Source: UBA6244 sp965140775 (GTDB lineage: Bacteria; Bacteroidota; Bacteroidia; Bacteroidales; F082). Taken from it: a stretch of 64,000 bases of DNA. Within the stretch, counting starts at the first letter, position 1, and every line of letters starts with the position of its first letter. The notes under the pieces are model-generated. The model searched no databases and had not been told where the DNA came from. It worked only from the letters and a program-made list of their open reading frames with translations. Both the position numbers and the translations under genes were made by a program. Below, piece after piece: positions 1 to 8,583 of the stretch. The DNA lies in NCBI GenBank assembly GCA_965140775.1, contig OZ223471.1:4402001-4466000 (forward strand), written 5' to 3'.

Positions 1-1
1 A

Positions 2-292
2 GTGGCCGGACTGGTTGAAACCACCATTGCCAACGCCCAACTGAATGCAGAAGATGCCGCTTCGGTAACGGAAACCGTAGCCACCTTTAAATCCATTGTA
101 GGTTCAAAATTGGGACGCACACTTACCCTTTTCGAAGCATCGCGCACCATCGACAAAAACACCGAAGTTACCGTAACCCTGGGCTATAACTACCAAACAG
201 CCATGGACATGGCCAAGAACATCCTCCGTGAAGAAATGAAAAGCAAAGCCAAAGTAAACGCGGAAAAACTTGACCAGATTCTGGATTTTTAA
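2..292 (+). CDS. C-terminal fragment of an uncharacterised protein (5' end outside window)
   Basis: The reading frame is open to the left edge, so this is the last 96 or so residues of a longer protein; the GTG at position 2 need not be its start. The fragment is alanine- and threonine-rich and ends in a charged helix (NILREEMKSKAKVNAEKLDQ). The stretch EVTVTLGYNYQTAMDMAKN is loosely reminiscent of the C-termini of LPP20-like envelope proteins, but this is only an impression. It ends 30 bases before the next gene on the same strand, so it probably heads or belongs to the operon that runs to 7297. Function is unknown. Confidence 0.6.
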   Translation: MAGLVETTIANAQLNAEDAASVTETVATFKSIVGSKLGRTLTLFEASRTIDKNTEVTVTLGYNYQTAMDMAKNILREEMKSKAKVNAEKLDQILDF

Positions 293-322
293 TCCGCCCT
301 ACGGCGACAATTCGGTTGTTTC

Positions 323-2935
323 ATGTCTGAAAAAATACGTGTTTTTATTGGACTCGTGCTGCTGTGTGGTATAACATCGTGGGGACGAGCCCAAACCTTT
401 GAGGATTTTAAAAAGCAAATTCGGGAGGAATATAACTCCTTCGAGAAGGAAACTCAGCAGAAATTCGACAATTTCGTGACCTCCATCGACAAGGAGTTTG
501 CCGACCACCTCACCCGGCATTTTGGCGAATACAACCCCGAAAAAGTGGTGGCCAAACCGGATGCCCCCAAACCTCCCGTTCTGCCAAAAGCAACCGAAGA
601 AGAGGTAGTCACAGGTAATTCGATGGGCTATCTTCCTCCTAAAAATCAACTGAGTATCCGACAAGGCACACTATTGCCCGGGGTAAAAAAAACGGAAGCA
701 ACCGATTTTGCAACCGACTCAACAGATGCCGACCTGTTGGCCTGGTCGATGTATTTTAAGTCGGATAAACGCATGAGCGAAATTAGCGTGAGCCAACTTT
801 CGCCCGAGAACATCAGCCGCTATTGGCTCGAAATGGGCGAAACCAACTACAACCACCTGCTGGCGCAGTTTTCGGAAGTAAAAGACCTGCTCAACGCCAA
901 CGACTGGGCTTATTATCAGTTGATTAAAAATTTCACACAGGCCTTGCTCCCCCAAAGACACAACGACCAAATTCTGCTCCAATGGGTGTTGCTTAACCGC
1001 AGTCGGTACAAAGCCAAAATTGGGTACGACCAAAACAAGGCTTTCCTGATGTTGCCTTCCTTGTTCACCATTTATGCCCATGATTATGTGACCTTCGACC
1101 GACAAAATTATTACGTGATGGATGCCTCCCCATCTCAAATCAGCACCTATGATTTTGATTTTCCTGAAGCCGACATCGTGATGGATTTGCGCATCACCAA
1201 ACCCTTCAACACCGACCGAGAGTTGCACACCAAGCAGTTGAGCTTTGCCTGGGAAGGGAAGCGGTATTTTGTGAAGCTTAAGTATGATCAGGTGATGATG
1301 GACTTCTATAAAACAGTGCCCCAATGCGACATTGCCGTTTACCTGAATTCGGTTTGCTGTGAGGCAACCAAAAATTCGGTGGTGGAACAATTCAAACCCG
1401 TGCTGGAGGGAAAATCGGATGTGGAAGCCTCGGGCATGTTGTTGAGTTTCGTGCAACAGGCCTTTGAATACAAAACCGACGACGAAGTGTTTCATCACGA
1501 ACAATACTTTTTTGCCGACGAGCTGTTGCACTATCCCTATGCCGATTGCGAAGACCGCTCGGTATTGTACACCTATCTGGTAAAAACCCTGCTCAAGCTG
1601 GATGTGTTGGCGCTTGGTTTTCCGGGACACATGGCCACAGCCATCAGTTTCGACCAAAATCCTGAAGGTGATTTTTTAACCTGGCAAGGTAAGTCCTATG
1701 TGGTGGCCGATCCCACTTTTGCCGGAGCTCCCTTGGGGATGCTGTTGTCGCAAGTGGAAGGAAAAAAGCCTCAACTGATTTTGGTTTCCAACACAGGTGC
1801 TGAAGCTGAAATGGTTTCAAAACTGTGGAAGTTAATCAATGAAGGAGGTGGTTATCAGGGGGATAAACTGCAGGACGTGGTTTTTGACAACCAAGGTAAC
1901 GCCTATGTAGGTGGATATTTCGTAGGAAAAGCGCAGTTGGGCAACATCGCGCTTCCCGGAAACGGAGAAAACCGGGATGGATTTGTGGCAAAATTCGATC
2001 AAAACCAACAACCGGTGTGGGTTGCTACCTTAATTGGTCCGGGCAATGACATGGCATTCAACCTGGCATTTTCAGCCGACAGCAATCTGTTGGTGTATGG
2101 CAATCTGGAAGATGAACTAACGGTGGACGGACAAACCATCACCGCCATGGGTGCTCCCGATGTGTTTGTGGCACAATTTTCCCGAAAGGGCCAACTCAAC
2201 TGGATTCAAAAGGCAGGCATCGACAAACTGGACCACAGTAGCGATTTTATGTTTGCCGCCCGATTCGACTCCGAGGGAAACAAAACCATGGCACGGCTCT
2301 TTAGTCAATCTGAACAATTTGATTATTATGGACTTACGGCAGAAGCCGACGGCAGCGCGCTGATAAAAGGTTCGTTTTTTGCCACCACGGGTATGAATAT
2401 CCACGACTTTACCGAATACAATACCGGCAGCGCTTTTAATGCGGAAATGGCACTGAAAAATGCAAACGATACCTTAATCAAACTCGATTACGAAAAAACC
2501 ATTGCCGGCTTGTTTGCAGCCATGCAACTGCTCAAAGCCAACACCATAGAAATCAAAGGAACCCAAATTCAGGAGGTGTTAAAAAACCACAATCCTCAGT
2601 TTATTGACTACGCGGGTAATTTCTACAATGGATTTGGAAAGATGCAGTTCATGAAAAACAACAGTGGCATTGTGACCATCAAGACCGATGATGGCAAATC
2701 GCTGGTATTCGACAAAATAAAAATTGATAACGAAACCCGTATTAAAGTAATCAAATACAAAAGCGGAAACGTTGAAATTCAAGTGTTTTCGGGTATTGAA
2801 GTGGGCGTTCCGGGCAATTGGCACCCCATGAATACCATCAAATTGTTTAAAGAAACCGGCGACCTGTTGTTCGATTACGACGAAGACCATGTGACCAAAA
2901 AGCTAAATCTGAAAAGAGAAATACTAAAAAAGTGA
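323..2935 (+). CDS. Secreted transglutaminase-like protein with SBBP-like beta-propeller repeats
   Basis: An 870-residue exported protein. Residues 1-23 form a signal peptide (hydrophobic core VFIGLVLLCGITSWG, then RAQ). A central transglutaminase-like fold is suggested by a Cys-His-Asp triad in the right order and spacing: C409 in YADCEDRS, H436 in FPGHMATA and D463 in VVADPTF. This fits a cysteine protease or amidase, or a structural relative. The part after about residue 500 carries SBBP/beta-propeller-like strands (GNAYVGGYF, DGFVAKFDQ, DVFVAQFSRKGQLNW). Substrate unknown. The stop overlaps the GTG start of the next gene (GTGA), pointing to translational coupling. The N-terminal 100 residues are charged and coiled-coil-like. 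Confidence 0.8.
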   Translation: MSEKIRVFIGLVLLCGITSWGRAQTFEDFKKQIREEYNSFEKETQQKFDNFVTSIDKEFADHLTRHFGEYNPEKVVAKPDAPKPPVLPKATEEEVVTGNSMGYLPPKNQLSIRQGTLLPGVKKTEATDFATDSTDADLLAWSMYFKSDKRMSEISVSQLSPENISRYWLEMGETNYNHLLAQFSEVKDLLNANDWAYYQLIKNFTQALLPQRHNDQILLQWVLLNRSRYKAKIGYDQNKAFLMLPSLFTIYAHDYVTFDRQNYYVMDASPSQISTYDFDFPEADIVMDLRITKPFNTDRELHTKQLSFAWEGKRYFVKLKYDQVMMDFYKTVPQCDIAVYLNSVCCEATKNSVVEQFKPVLEGKSDVEASGMLLSFVQQAFEYKTDDEVFHHEQYFFADELLHYPYADCEDRSVLYTYLVKTLLKLDVLALGFPGHMATAISFDQNPEGDFLTWQGKSYVVADPTFAGAPLGMLLSQVEGKKPQLILVSNTGAEAEMVSKLWKLINEGGGYQGDKLQDVVFDNQGNAYVGGYFVGKAQLGNIALPGNGENRDGFVAKFDQNQQPVWVATLIGPGNDMAFNLAFSADSNLLVYGNLEDELTVDGQTITAMGAPDVFVAQFSRKGQLNWIQKAGIDKLDHSSDFMFAARFDSEGNKTMARLFSQSEQFDYYGLTAEADGSALIKGSFFATTGMNIHDFTEYNTGSAFNAEMALKNANDTLIKLDYEKTIAGLFAAMQLLKANTIEIKGTQIQEVLKNHNPQFIDYAGNFYNGFGKMQFMKNNSGIVTIKTDDGKSLVFDKIKIDNETRIKVIKYKSGNVEIQVFSGIEVGVPGNWHPMNTIKLFKETGDLLFDYDEDHVTKKLNLKREILKK

Positions 2936-4803
2936 GCATAAAAAACCGACCTCCGTCCAACTTCCGCCAACAATTTCTGAAACTGTTGCCGGCAGTTCTT
3001 TTTGTGTTTTTTTTGGTTCAATGGCCACCCACGGTTTTTGCTCAGCAAGAAGAAGTGGAAGAAGAACTTGTTGAGGAGGAACAAGTTGAAAACACGGAGG
3101 TTTCGCTTACCCAATTGTTGGCCGAGCTTGCTTCGTCAACGGGAGATGTGATTGTTGCCAACCGAACTTTTTTGATTGGAGACGAAGACGGGGAACTGAT
3201 GGAAGACATCGTTTTTTACAAGGAGTACCGTTTGAATTCACCCGACAATAAAGGACACAGGGTATATTTTTACGACTGCAACTTCCGGCTGGGGCCGAGC
3301 AATCCGCTTTCGTTTTATGGCTGGAAATTTGCAAAACTCAATTTTGTGGGGTGCATCTTTGATATGCCTTTTGCATTGCTTGAATGCGGTACCACGTCCA
3401 ACTTCCCCGTTGTTTTTGAAAACTGTGTTTTTGACAACGATTTGAAAATTGAACACAGCTTCGATCAGATTACAGCCGTGAACATCATGAACAACCAATT
3501 CCATAAACGGCTGATAATAAATGCTCCCATCGACCTGCTGACCATCAACCATTGTGATTTTATTGGCGACTCATTGCTATTTGGTAAATTGGACGAAGAA
3601 CAAACCCACTACCAATTGGAGGCAGCCAACATCGAAGTGGGAACGTGCAAAATAGACTCGTGCACCTTTCTGTCTCCCAACCAAAAAAGGGTTTATTCCA
3701 TTGATTTCCGGGGTTCCGAATTCGACAAGTTGTCTATGTTTTCCAATCGCATGAACGCCATCAACTTTACCGATGCCGGGATAGAAAAGGCGTTGTTGAT
3801 CGATTCGCTGGAAGTACGTAATTATATTGGTATTCAAAATTTTGATTTTCCGGAAGCCAACACCAATATCCCCTGGGACAATCTGAAAGGTCAAAAACTG
3901 GCGCTTTTTCAAACACATTTGAGTGATGTGGTGATTCCATATCAGGCCAAATCCGAGAAGGAGCTCGGCCAGACATTGTTGTACAACGATCTGATAAGCA
4001 TGTACAAAAAGTTCAACAAATTGTACACCGAAAGGGGTGATATTCAGTCGGCTAACGGATCGTACGTGGAGATAAAGGAAATTGAAACCGCGCGGCAGGA
4101 ATACATCCAAACGGTAAATCCAAGCATGAGCAACTACATCAACTTGTTGCTCAACAGGGTGTTATCCTATTTCAGCGATTACGCCACCAACCCGGGAAAA
4201 TCTGTAAGGCGGGCATTGGAGTGGCTGTTGATATTTACGGTGTTGTACATGCTCACCTTTTCGGAATGGGACGGAATGAACTACGCATATTATGTTAAGC
4301 AGTACAAGTTGTTTTCGGCCTATCTTTCAGAGCCCGGCGACATCACCGACTTTTACAAACCCAACGAAATACCTGAGGAAGAGATGCTCGAGGGGTTGAG
4401 CAAAAGCTATTTAAAAAAACAAAAACGAGTCCCCAGGGTGGTGGTATTATTTGGCGAACCCCTGTATTACCTGGGCCGCATGCGTCGGGTGATGATACCC
4501 CGACTTATCCGGTTTTTTAATTTTCAAAAAGAAGATTGGGCCAGCCTGAACACGAAAAAACGAATTTGGTCGGGATTTATCATTGGACTGGTGCTGGTTT
4601 CGTTTGTGACCTATGTGCTCGTGGTAAAATTTTTCAACGGACTCATTATGAGCCTCAACAGCTTTGTGGTGGTTGGCTTTGGTGCCCTTCCCGAAAAGGG
4701 ATTGGCCATGTATATTTGCATTATTGAAGGCATCATCGGCTGGTTTTTACTCACCATTTTCACCATTACCCTGTTCAGTCAGGTGCTTCAGGGAGGAGCA
4801 TAA
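2932..4803 (+). CDS. Periplasmic pentapeptide-like protein with C-terminal K+-channel-like pore
   Basis: A 623-residue protein with a GTG start that overlaps the preceding stop. A signal peptide (LLPAVLFVFFLVQWPPTVFA) is followed by an acidic Glu-rich stretch. From about 90 to 290 there is a region rich in F/C/N-x-x-F steps (NFVGCIFDMPF, FENCVFDN, INHCDFIG) resembling pentapeptide or beta-helix repeats. A hydrophobic helix lies near 428-447. The C-terminus looks like a two-helix channel: outer helix about 547-568, a pore segment with the filter-like VVVGFGALP near 579-587, and an inner helix about 591-615. The canonical TVGYGD is therefore degenerate (VVGFGA). Ion channel function and selectivity are inferred; the pentapeptide part may act as a sensor. 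Confidence 0.65.
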   Translation: MSIKNRPPSNFRQQFLKLLPAVLFVFFLVQWPPTVFAQQEEVEEELVEEEQVENTEVSLTQLLAELASSTGDVIVANRTFLIGDEDGELMEDIVFYKEYRLNSPDNKGHRVYFYDCNFRLGPSNPLSFYGWKFAKLNFVGCIFDMPFALLECGTTSNFPVVFENCVFDNDLKIEHSFDQITAVNIMNNQFHKRLIINAPIDLLTINHCDFIGDSLLFGKLDEEQTHYQLEAANIEVGTCKIDSCTFLSPNQKRVYSIDFRGSEFDKLSMFSNRMNAINFTDAGIEKALLIDSLEVRNYIGIQNFDFPEANTNIPWDNLKGQKLALFQTHLSDVVIPYQAKSEKELGQTLLYNDLISMYKKFNKLYTERGDIQSANGSYVEIKEIETARQEYIQTVNPSMSNYINLLLNRVLSYFSDYATNPGKSVRRALEWLLIFTVLYMLTFSEWDGMNYAYYVKQYKLFSAYLSEPGDITDFYKPNEIPEEEMLEGLSKSYLKKQKRVPRVVVLFGEPLYYLGRMRRVMIPRLIRFFNFQKEDWASLNTKKRIWSGFIIGLVLVSFVTYVLVVKFFNGLIMSLNSFVVVGFGALPEKGLAMYICIIEGIIGWFLLTIFTITLFSQVLQGGA

Positions 4804-4843
4804 CCAAAGCCTATTTGTATTTGAAATAAAGATAAACCAACCC

Positions 4844-5347
4844 ATGACCGACACAACCAACCAACTAACTGAGTTTGCATCCAATGAGTGGACCTCCCTC
4901 CTGCTTTCGGTTTTGTTGTTGCTGGGCTTGTATTTCCTCCAAAAATATCTATATCTGTTCGACCGGAAATTGCTTGCCGGTATCGTATCCGAAAAAAAAC
5001 CCGACCTGAAGCCCTGGCCACTTTGGGTAGGTCTTATTTTAGGTTTTTCGGCTTTTTTGCATGATGTGTTTTCGCCCGACGATTTGAATTTCCTGGAGAG
5101 CCCCTGGTCGCTGTTTCAATGGGCGATGCTGATATTGGGCGTAGCAACCATTGGTGGATTGTTTGTTCAAAGTTTGTTAATTTTTGGAGTCGGAAAAGGG
5201 ATGCTGCGCAGCATGGTCTATCTTGTTTTGATGGTGGTATATGTTTATGCAGGCTTTATTTCCGGACTATTGGTGGTAGGACTGCTGGCATTGTTTGTAC
5301 TGCTCTTTTTTGTGAAATATTTCAAAAACCAACTGACCATAAAATAG
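4844..5347 (+). CDS. Uncharacterised integral membrane protein (167 aa)
   Basis: The ATG at 4844 (MTDTTNQLTEF) is preferred over in-frame starts further upstream, because those lie inside the preceding gene. The protein is almost entirely hydrophobic, with about five membrane segments (for example SLLLSVLLLLGLYFL, LWVGLILGFSAFL, MLILGVATIGGLFV and a long C-terminal stretch LVLMVVYVYAGFISGLLVVG) and a short basic tail. No family was recognised. It sits 40 bases after the channel-like gene and 7 bases before another membrane protein, so it may assemble with them. Confidence 0.6.
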   Translation: MTDTTNQLTEFASNEWTSLLLSVLLLLGLYFLQKYLYLFDRKLLAGIVSEKKPDLKPWPLWVGLILGFSAFLHDVFSPDDLNFLESPWSLFQWAMLILGVATIGGLFVQSLLIFGVGKGMLRSMVYLVLMVVYVYAGFISGLLVVGLLALFVLLFFVKYFKNQLTIK

Positions 5348-5354
5348 TATTGCT

Positions 5355-6197
5355 ATGTTGAATTTTTTTATTTCCCTCGTGGTTTTTGGGGTTTCCACTT
5401 TCCTGCTTGCCGTGGGTATTCGCTATGGCATGGCAAGTGCCGAACGTGTGGACAATTGGCTGCTGTCGAAATCGAACCGAAATTTTGAGGGATACGACTG
5501 GTATTATCGTATTCCATTGGCCATTGGAGCCATTCCTGAATACTTCTTCGCGATGGTACTGGGCAACGAAAACTATTTCAAAACCAATTGGTGGGCGTTG
5601 AAAACGGCCTCCTTTATTTCTGTGCTGCTGTTTGTGGCACTTCTCAACAGTCGAGGCGCGGTGTTGTCGTACTATTCGCTCAGTTTCCCGGGCGAAAAAG
5701 GAGTTATGGCACTTTTTACCTCCGGCACCTTTGTCTGGTACCTGAATTTTGTCACCTTAATGTACATCGGTTTAGCCGTGTTGGTTGTGCTGGAAAGCGT
5801 AAAAATGGGAGGAATATGGGGCTTACTCAGGGCAGCTTATATGGGCTTGATGTGTTTGCTCATGGCCAATCTGACCATTGCAGTGCTCACCGTAATTATT
5901 TTTATTGCCGTTATTTATCTTATTTACAAAGTGATTAAATTCTTCTTTTTTAGCGACAAAAAACAAAAACATACCGACGACGACGAGGAAGATGCCGGAG
6001 AAATATTGCAGGAAGGTTTTTCAGGTTTTAAATCAGAACTATATGCCTGGGAAGCCGAACGCAAAACTGCTGCCCCACGACCAAAAAAAGTGGTTCCCAA
6101 ACCAAAACCTGTGATAAAACGGACAAAACCCGTAAAAAAACCAACCATCAAAAAAACCAATCACGACGACGATATCCCACGTCTGTACCCCGATTAA
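5355..6197 (+). CDS. Uncharacterised membrane protein with Lys/Pro-rich cytoplasmic tail
   Basis: A 280-residue protein with four to five predicted membrane segments (residues about 3-22, 84-102, 118-145, 152-195) and a soluble C-terminal tail from about 200. The tail starts acidic (TDDDEEDAGEIL) and becomes lysine/proline-rich (RPKKVVPKPKPVIKRTKPVK), a typical flexible linker or partner-binding segment. It is 7 bases from the preceding membrane gene and 2 bases from the SUKH/TPR gene. The cytoplasmic tail could recruit that soluble neighbour, which is inference only. No family was recognised. Confidence 0.6.
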   Translation: MLNFFISLVVFGVSTFLLAVGIRYGMASAERVDNWLLSKSNRNFEGYDWYYRIPLAIGAIPEYFFAMVLGNENYFKTNWWALKTASFISVLLFVALLNSRGAVLSYYSLSFPGEKGVMALFTSGTFVWYLNFVTLMYIGLAVLVVLESVKMGGIWGLLRAAYMGLMCLLMANLTIAVLTVIIFIAVIYLIYKVIKFFFFSDKKQKHTDDDEEDAGEILQEGFSGFKSELYAWEAERKTAAPRPKKVVPKPKPVIKRTKPVKKPTIKKTNHDDDIPRLYPD

Positions 6198-6199
6198 AA

Positions 6200-7297
6200 A
6201 TGAAAAAACCTAAGCACCCCATCGATCCGGTTCTGGAACAATTGCAGTATATGAGCGAAACTCCGGGATATCATACCCACTTCGAACATCCGGCCAAGAA
6301 GGAAAAAATTGTTCATTTTGAAAAAAAGTTTGGCGTAAAATTGCCGGAGTCGCACAAAAAGTTTTTGTTGAAATACAATGGAGGCATGATGTTGTACGAC
6401 TTTCAATCGGAGTTTTTACAAACACAGGCCGATTTTGAAATGTACAAGGGTGATGCAGTATATTTGCTTTCCATTGAGGAAATTACGGCGAAATATGCCG
6501 ATTTGCAAAGCCGGCGTTGGAAAATGGGCAAAAATGAAATCAATCCTTACCCTTTTATTCCTTTCTGCTCACTTCCCAACAACGAGTTGCTGGTGTTTGT
6601 ACATGGAAAGAAATCCGGCGACGAATCGCCTGTGTTCGATGCCTTTCATGAAGAATTTCCCGACACCTGGGGCATGGTGGCGCCCAATTTTACCACGTTT
6701 TTGAAAACCTATTTGGAGAAATTGGGACATCCCGACACCATGGGCGACGAAAAGGCAGGCACCTCAGCCGACTACATAGACCTATATCTGGAATCGGACG
6801 AAGACGAGGCAGAAACCCTGGAAGAAATCCTTCGGCGAACCGAAGATCAGCTGAACAATAATCGGCTGACAGAAAATTTCGACAAGGCATTTGCACATTA
6901 CGAACGAGCTTTGGCACAGAAGGATTTGGGAGACTATTCCGAAGCGTATCTGTCCATTACCAAGGCCGTGGAATTGGAACCCAAAGACCCTTTTTACTAC
7001 TTCATTCGTGGTGAAATACTGACAGATGTTAAACAACACCGTGCCGCCCTGATCGACTACGATGTAGCCGTGAAGCTCAAACCCGACGATACCCTTTACC
7101 TGTGTTGCCGTGCTACCTCCCTGTTTCATCTCAACAAATTAAAACCCTCCATCGACGACTGCAACAGCGCCATCGAGATCGATTCCGCCTGCACGCTGGC
7201 CTACATGATACGCAAGGAAATCTACGAAGTTATGGGCATGGACGACAAAGCAGAAATGGACCAGATGATAATTGATAAACTAAAGGAGGAAGAGTGA
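6200..7297 (+). CDS. SUKH (SMI1/KNR4)-domain protein with C-terminal TPR repeats
   Basis: A 365-residue soluble protein. Residues about 25-180 match the SUKH/SMI1-KNR4 pattern: EKKFGVKLPESHKKFLLKYN followed by GG, then a late PFIPFCSLPNNELLVFV block. SUKH domains occur as immunity proteins against contact-dependent toxins and also as general interaction modules. From about 225 there are at least three TPR units (AHYERALAQKDLGDYSEAYL, YDVAVKLKPDDTLYLCCR, LKPSIDDCNSAIEIDS). It is the last gene of the operon starting before position 323. The context argues for a cytoplasmic partner of the membrane proteins rather than a classical toxin-immunity locus, since no toxin is visible. Confidence 0.75.
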   Translation: MKKPKHPIDPVLEQLQYMSETPGYHTHFEHPAKKEKIVHFEKKFGVKLPESHKKFLLKYNGGMMLYDFQSEFLQTQADFEMYKGDAVYLLSIEEITAKYADLQSRRWKMGKNEINPYPFIPFCSLPNNELLVFVHGKKSGDESPVFDAFHEEFPDTWGMVAPNFTTFLKTYLEKLGHPDTMGDEKAGTSADYIDLYLESDEDEAETLEEILRRTEDQLNNNRLTENFDKAFAHYERALAQKDLGDYSEAYLSITKAVELEPKDPFYYFIRGEILTDVKQHRAALIDYDVAVKLKPDDTLYLCCRATSLFHLNKLKPSIDDCNSAIEIDSACTLAYMIRKEIYEVMGMDDKAEMDQMIIDKLKEEE

Positions 7298-7329
7298 TAG
7301 CGATGATGAAATGAGTTTTACCTCCTCCA

Positions 7330-7436
7330 GCGCAAGCGTCCGCTTGTGCCTTATACAATATCCCCTCACCTGGCGCAAGCGTCCGCTTGTGCCTTATCCA
7401 ATGTCCCTCTCCTCTGGCGCAAGCGTCCGCTTGTGC
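7330..7436. repeat. Cluster of three REP-like palindromic repeats
   Basis: The element GCGCAAGCGTCCGCTTGTGC occurs at 7330-7349, 7373-7392 and 7417-7436, spaced 43-44 bases apart. Its arms are near-complementary (GCGCAAGCG / CGCTTGTGC, one G.T-type mismatch). The first two copies share the 3' flank CTTAT(A/C)CAAT. Further copies are at 8446-8465 and, inverted, at 34425-34444. Confidence 0.85.
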
Positions 7437-7627
7437 ATTTCCAAACCTTCCGTTACTGATATTTACAAATCATATCATTGATTATAAGCTAGATGAGTGA
7501 CCAATAACCAGGTTCAAATTGGAATTTGGAATGGTAGAGTTGTATATTTAAGCCTTTACTAAAAATTATACGACAGCAAATCTGTCAATAATTTTCAACA
7601 TTTCTTTATTATATGTATCTAAATAGG

Positions 7628-7635
7628 TACATTTG
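7628..7635 (+). promoter_or_regulatory. Bacteroidota -7 element (TACATTTG) for the DUF4160 gene
   Basis: TACATTTG matches the Bacteroidota -7 consensus TAnnTTTG and lies 14 bases before the ATG at 7650. No good -33 TTG is seen at 19-21 bases upstream. Confidence 0.5.
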
Positions 7636-7649
7636 CAAAAACATTGAAT

Positions 7650-7886
7650 ATGCCAACAATTGACATAATTGATGGAATAAAAATTTTCATCTATAACGGA
7701 GAACATCGTCCGCCACATTTTCATGCAGTTTACAACGAATATGAAATCGTGATAGAAATTGAAAGTGGAAAAATTTATGCTGGAGACTTGCCAAATAAAC
7801 AGCTCAAAAAGGTTTTTGACTGGCTTGCGGGAAACGAAGATTGGTCGAAGGAAGTGTTTTACGAACTTAATCCGGAATTATTATGA
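7650..7886 (+). CDS. DUF4160-domain protein
   Basis: A 78-residue protein. The ATG at 7650 is preferred over the TTG at 7644. The motif GEHRPPHFHAVYNEYE is diagnostic of DUF4160, whose members have the invariant HxPPHFHA-type core. DUF4160 genes are very often paired with DUF2442 genes and are widely suspected to be small toxin-antitoxin-like or regulatory modules; the biochemical role is not established. The stop overlaps the ATG of the DUF2442 gene by four bases (ATGA), so the two are translationally coupled. Confidence 0.85.
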   Translation: MPTIDIIDGIKIFIYNGEHRPPHFHAVYNEYEIVIEIESGKIYAGDLPNKQLKKVFDWLAGNEDWSKEVFYELNPELL

Positions 7887-8404
7887 GAAAGACAATTAAA
7901 ATGCCCAGAATACTGAAAATAAATTGGATAAAGGAACTATCAATTTCAGTTGTATTCAACAATGGGGAATCAAGAATTATTGATTTTAGGAAAGTCTTAG
8001 TTGGTATGAAGTTAGTTGAAAATTCACCTGCCCAAATTTTGTATCAAACAGAAGAATTTGCGAAAGTAGAATTGGTAGATAATACTTTGTCATGGAAGAA
8101 TGTAGAACAATATATCACCCTTAGAAATCGGGAAAAAATGAAAGTTCCATTTCAAATTGGTGCTGATGTTTTGTTAAAACATAGCAAACCTGAAAAATCT
8201 GAATTGGTTTTGTCGATCGGAAGAATGATAAAAGAGTCGAGAATGGCGTTGGGGCTAACGCAAAAGGAATTAGCCGTAATGAGCGGAACATCCAGAACAT
8301 ATATATCCAGAATCGAAAATGACAGGTCTGATGTTGAACTTGGAACACTCAGAAAAATTATCGAAACAGGACTTGGCAAGAATCTGGAAATAAGCATACA
8401 ATAA
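7883..8404 (+). CDS. DUF2442 protein fused to an XRE-type helix-turn-helix
   Basis: A 173-residue protein. Residues about 8-80 resemble DUF2442 (a compact beta-fold with NNGESRIIDFRKVLVG and LVDNTLSWKN). Residues about 108-165 form a clear HTH_3/XRE domain (SRMALGLTQKELAVMSGTSR, then TYISRIENDRSDVELGTLRK). The HTH makes it the likely DNA-binding, autoregulatory partner of the DUF4160 protein, as expected for an antitoxin; this role is inferred. Codon use is AT-rich compared with neighbouring genes, and REP-like repeats flank the pair on both sides, consistent with acquisition as a cassette. Confidence 0.85.
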   Translation: MRKTIKMPRILKINWIKELSISVVFNNGESRIIDFRKVLVGMKLVENSPAQILYQTEEFAKVELVDNTLSWKNVEQYITLRNREKMKVPFQIGADVLLKHSKPEKSELVLSIGRMIKESRMALGLTQKELAVMSGTSRTYISRIENDRSDVELGTLRKIIETGLGKNLEISIQ

Positions 8405-8445
8405 TGTTAGGTATTCATTTCGATATCCCTAACTCACCTCTTGTG

Positions 8446-8465
8446 GCGCAAGCGTCCGCTTGTGC
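8446..8465. repeat. REP-like palindromic repeat, fourth copy
   Basis: GCGCAAGCGTCCGCTTGTGC is identical to the copies at 7330-7436 and is followed by the same CTTATCCAATATCCC flank. It lies just downstream of the DUF4160/DUF2442 pair, so the pair is bracketed by the repeats. Confidence 0.85.
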
Positions 8466-8583
8466 CTTATCCAATATCCCATCCATTTCAAAACCTATTC
8501 AAACACAACCAAAAGGGTTTTGAAAAATAAGGCTCCGATGGTTGCATGTATTATGATGTACGAAATTTCGCGTCAACCAAAAA

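Larger units (their letters stand above)
7298..7649. other. Intergenic region with three REP-like palindromes and an AT-rich promoter stretch
   Basis: This gap holds three copies of a 20-base palindrome-like repeat (7330-7349, 7373-7392, 7417-7436). They are followed by about 200 bases of AT-rich DNA ending in a TAnnTTTG promoter element at 7628-7635. No coding sequence was recognised. Confidence 0.7.

Noticed and set aside
719..1657. Long minus-strand ORF opposite the transglutaminase-like gene
   Set aside because: The plus strand encodes signal peptide, triad and repeats in a tight operon; the antisense frame is His/Phe-rich and has no recognisable domain.
7330..7436. Three evenly spaced 20-bp repeats as a mini CRISPR
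   Set aside because: The 23-24 bp between copies is partly conserved, copies are palindromic and dispersed elsewhere, so a REP-like element fits better.
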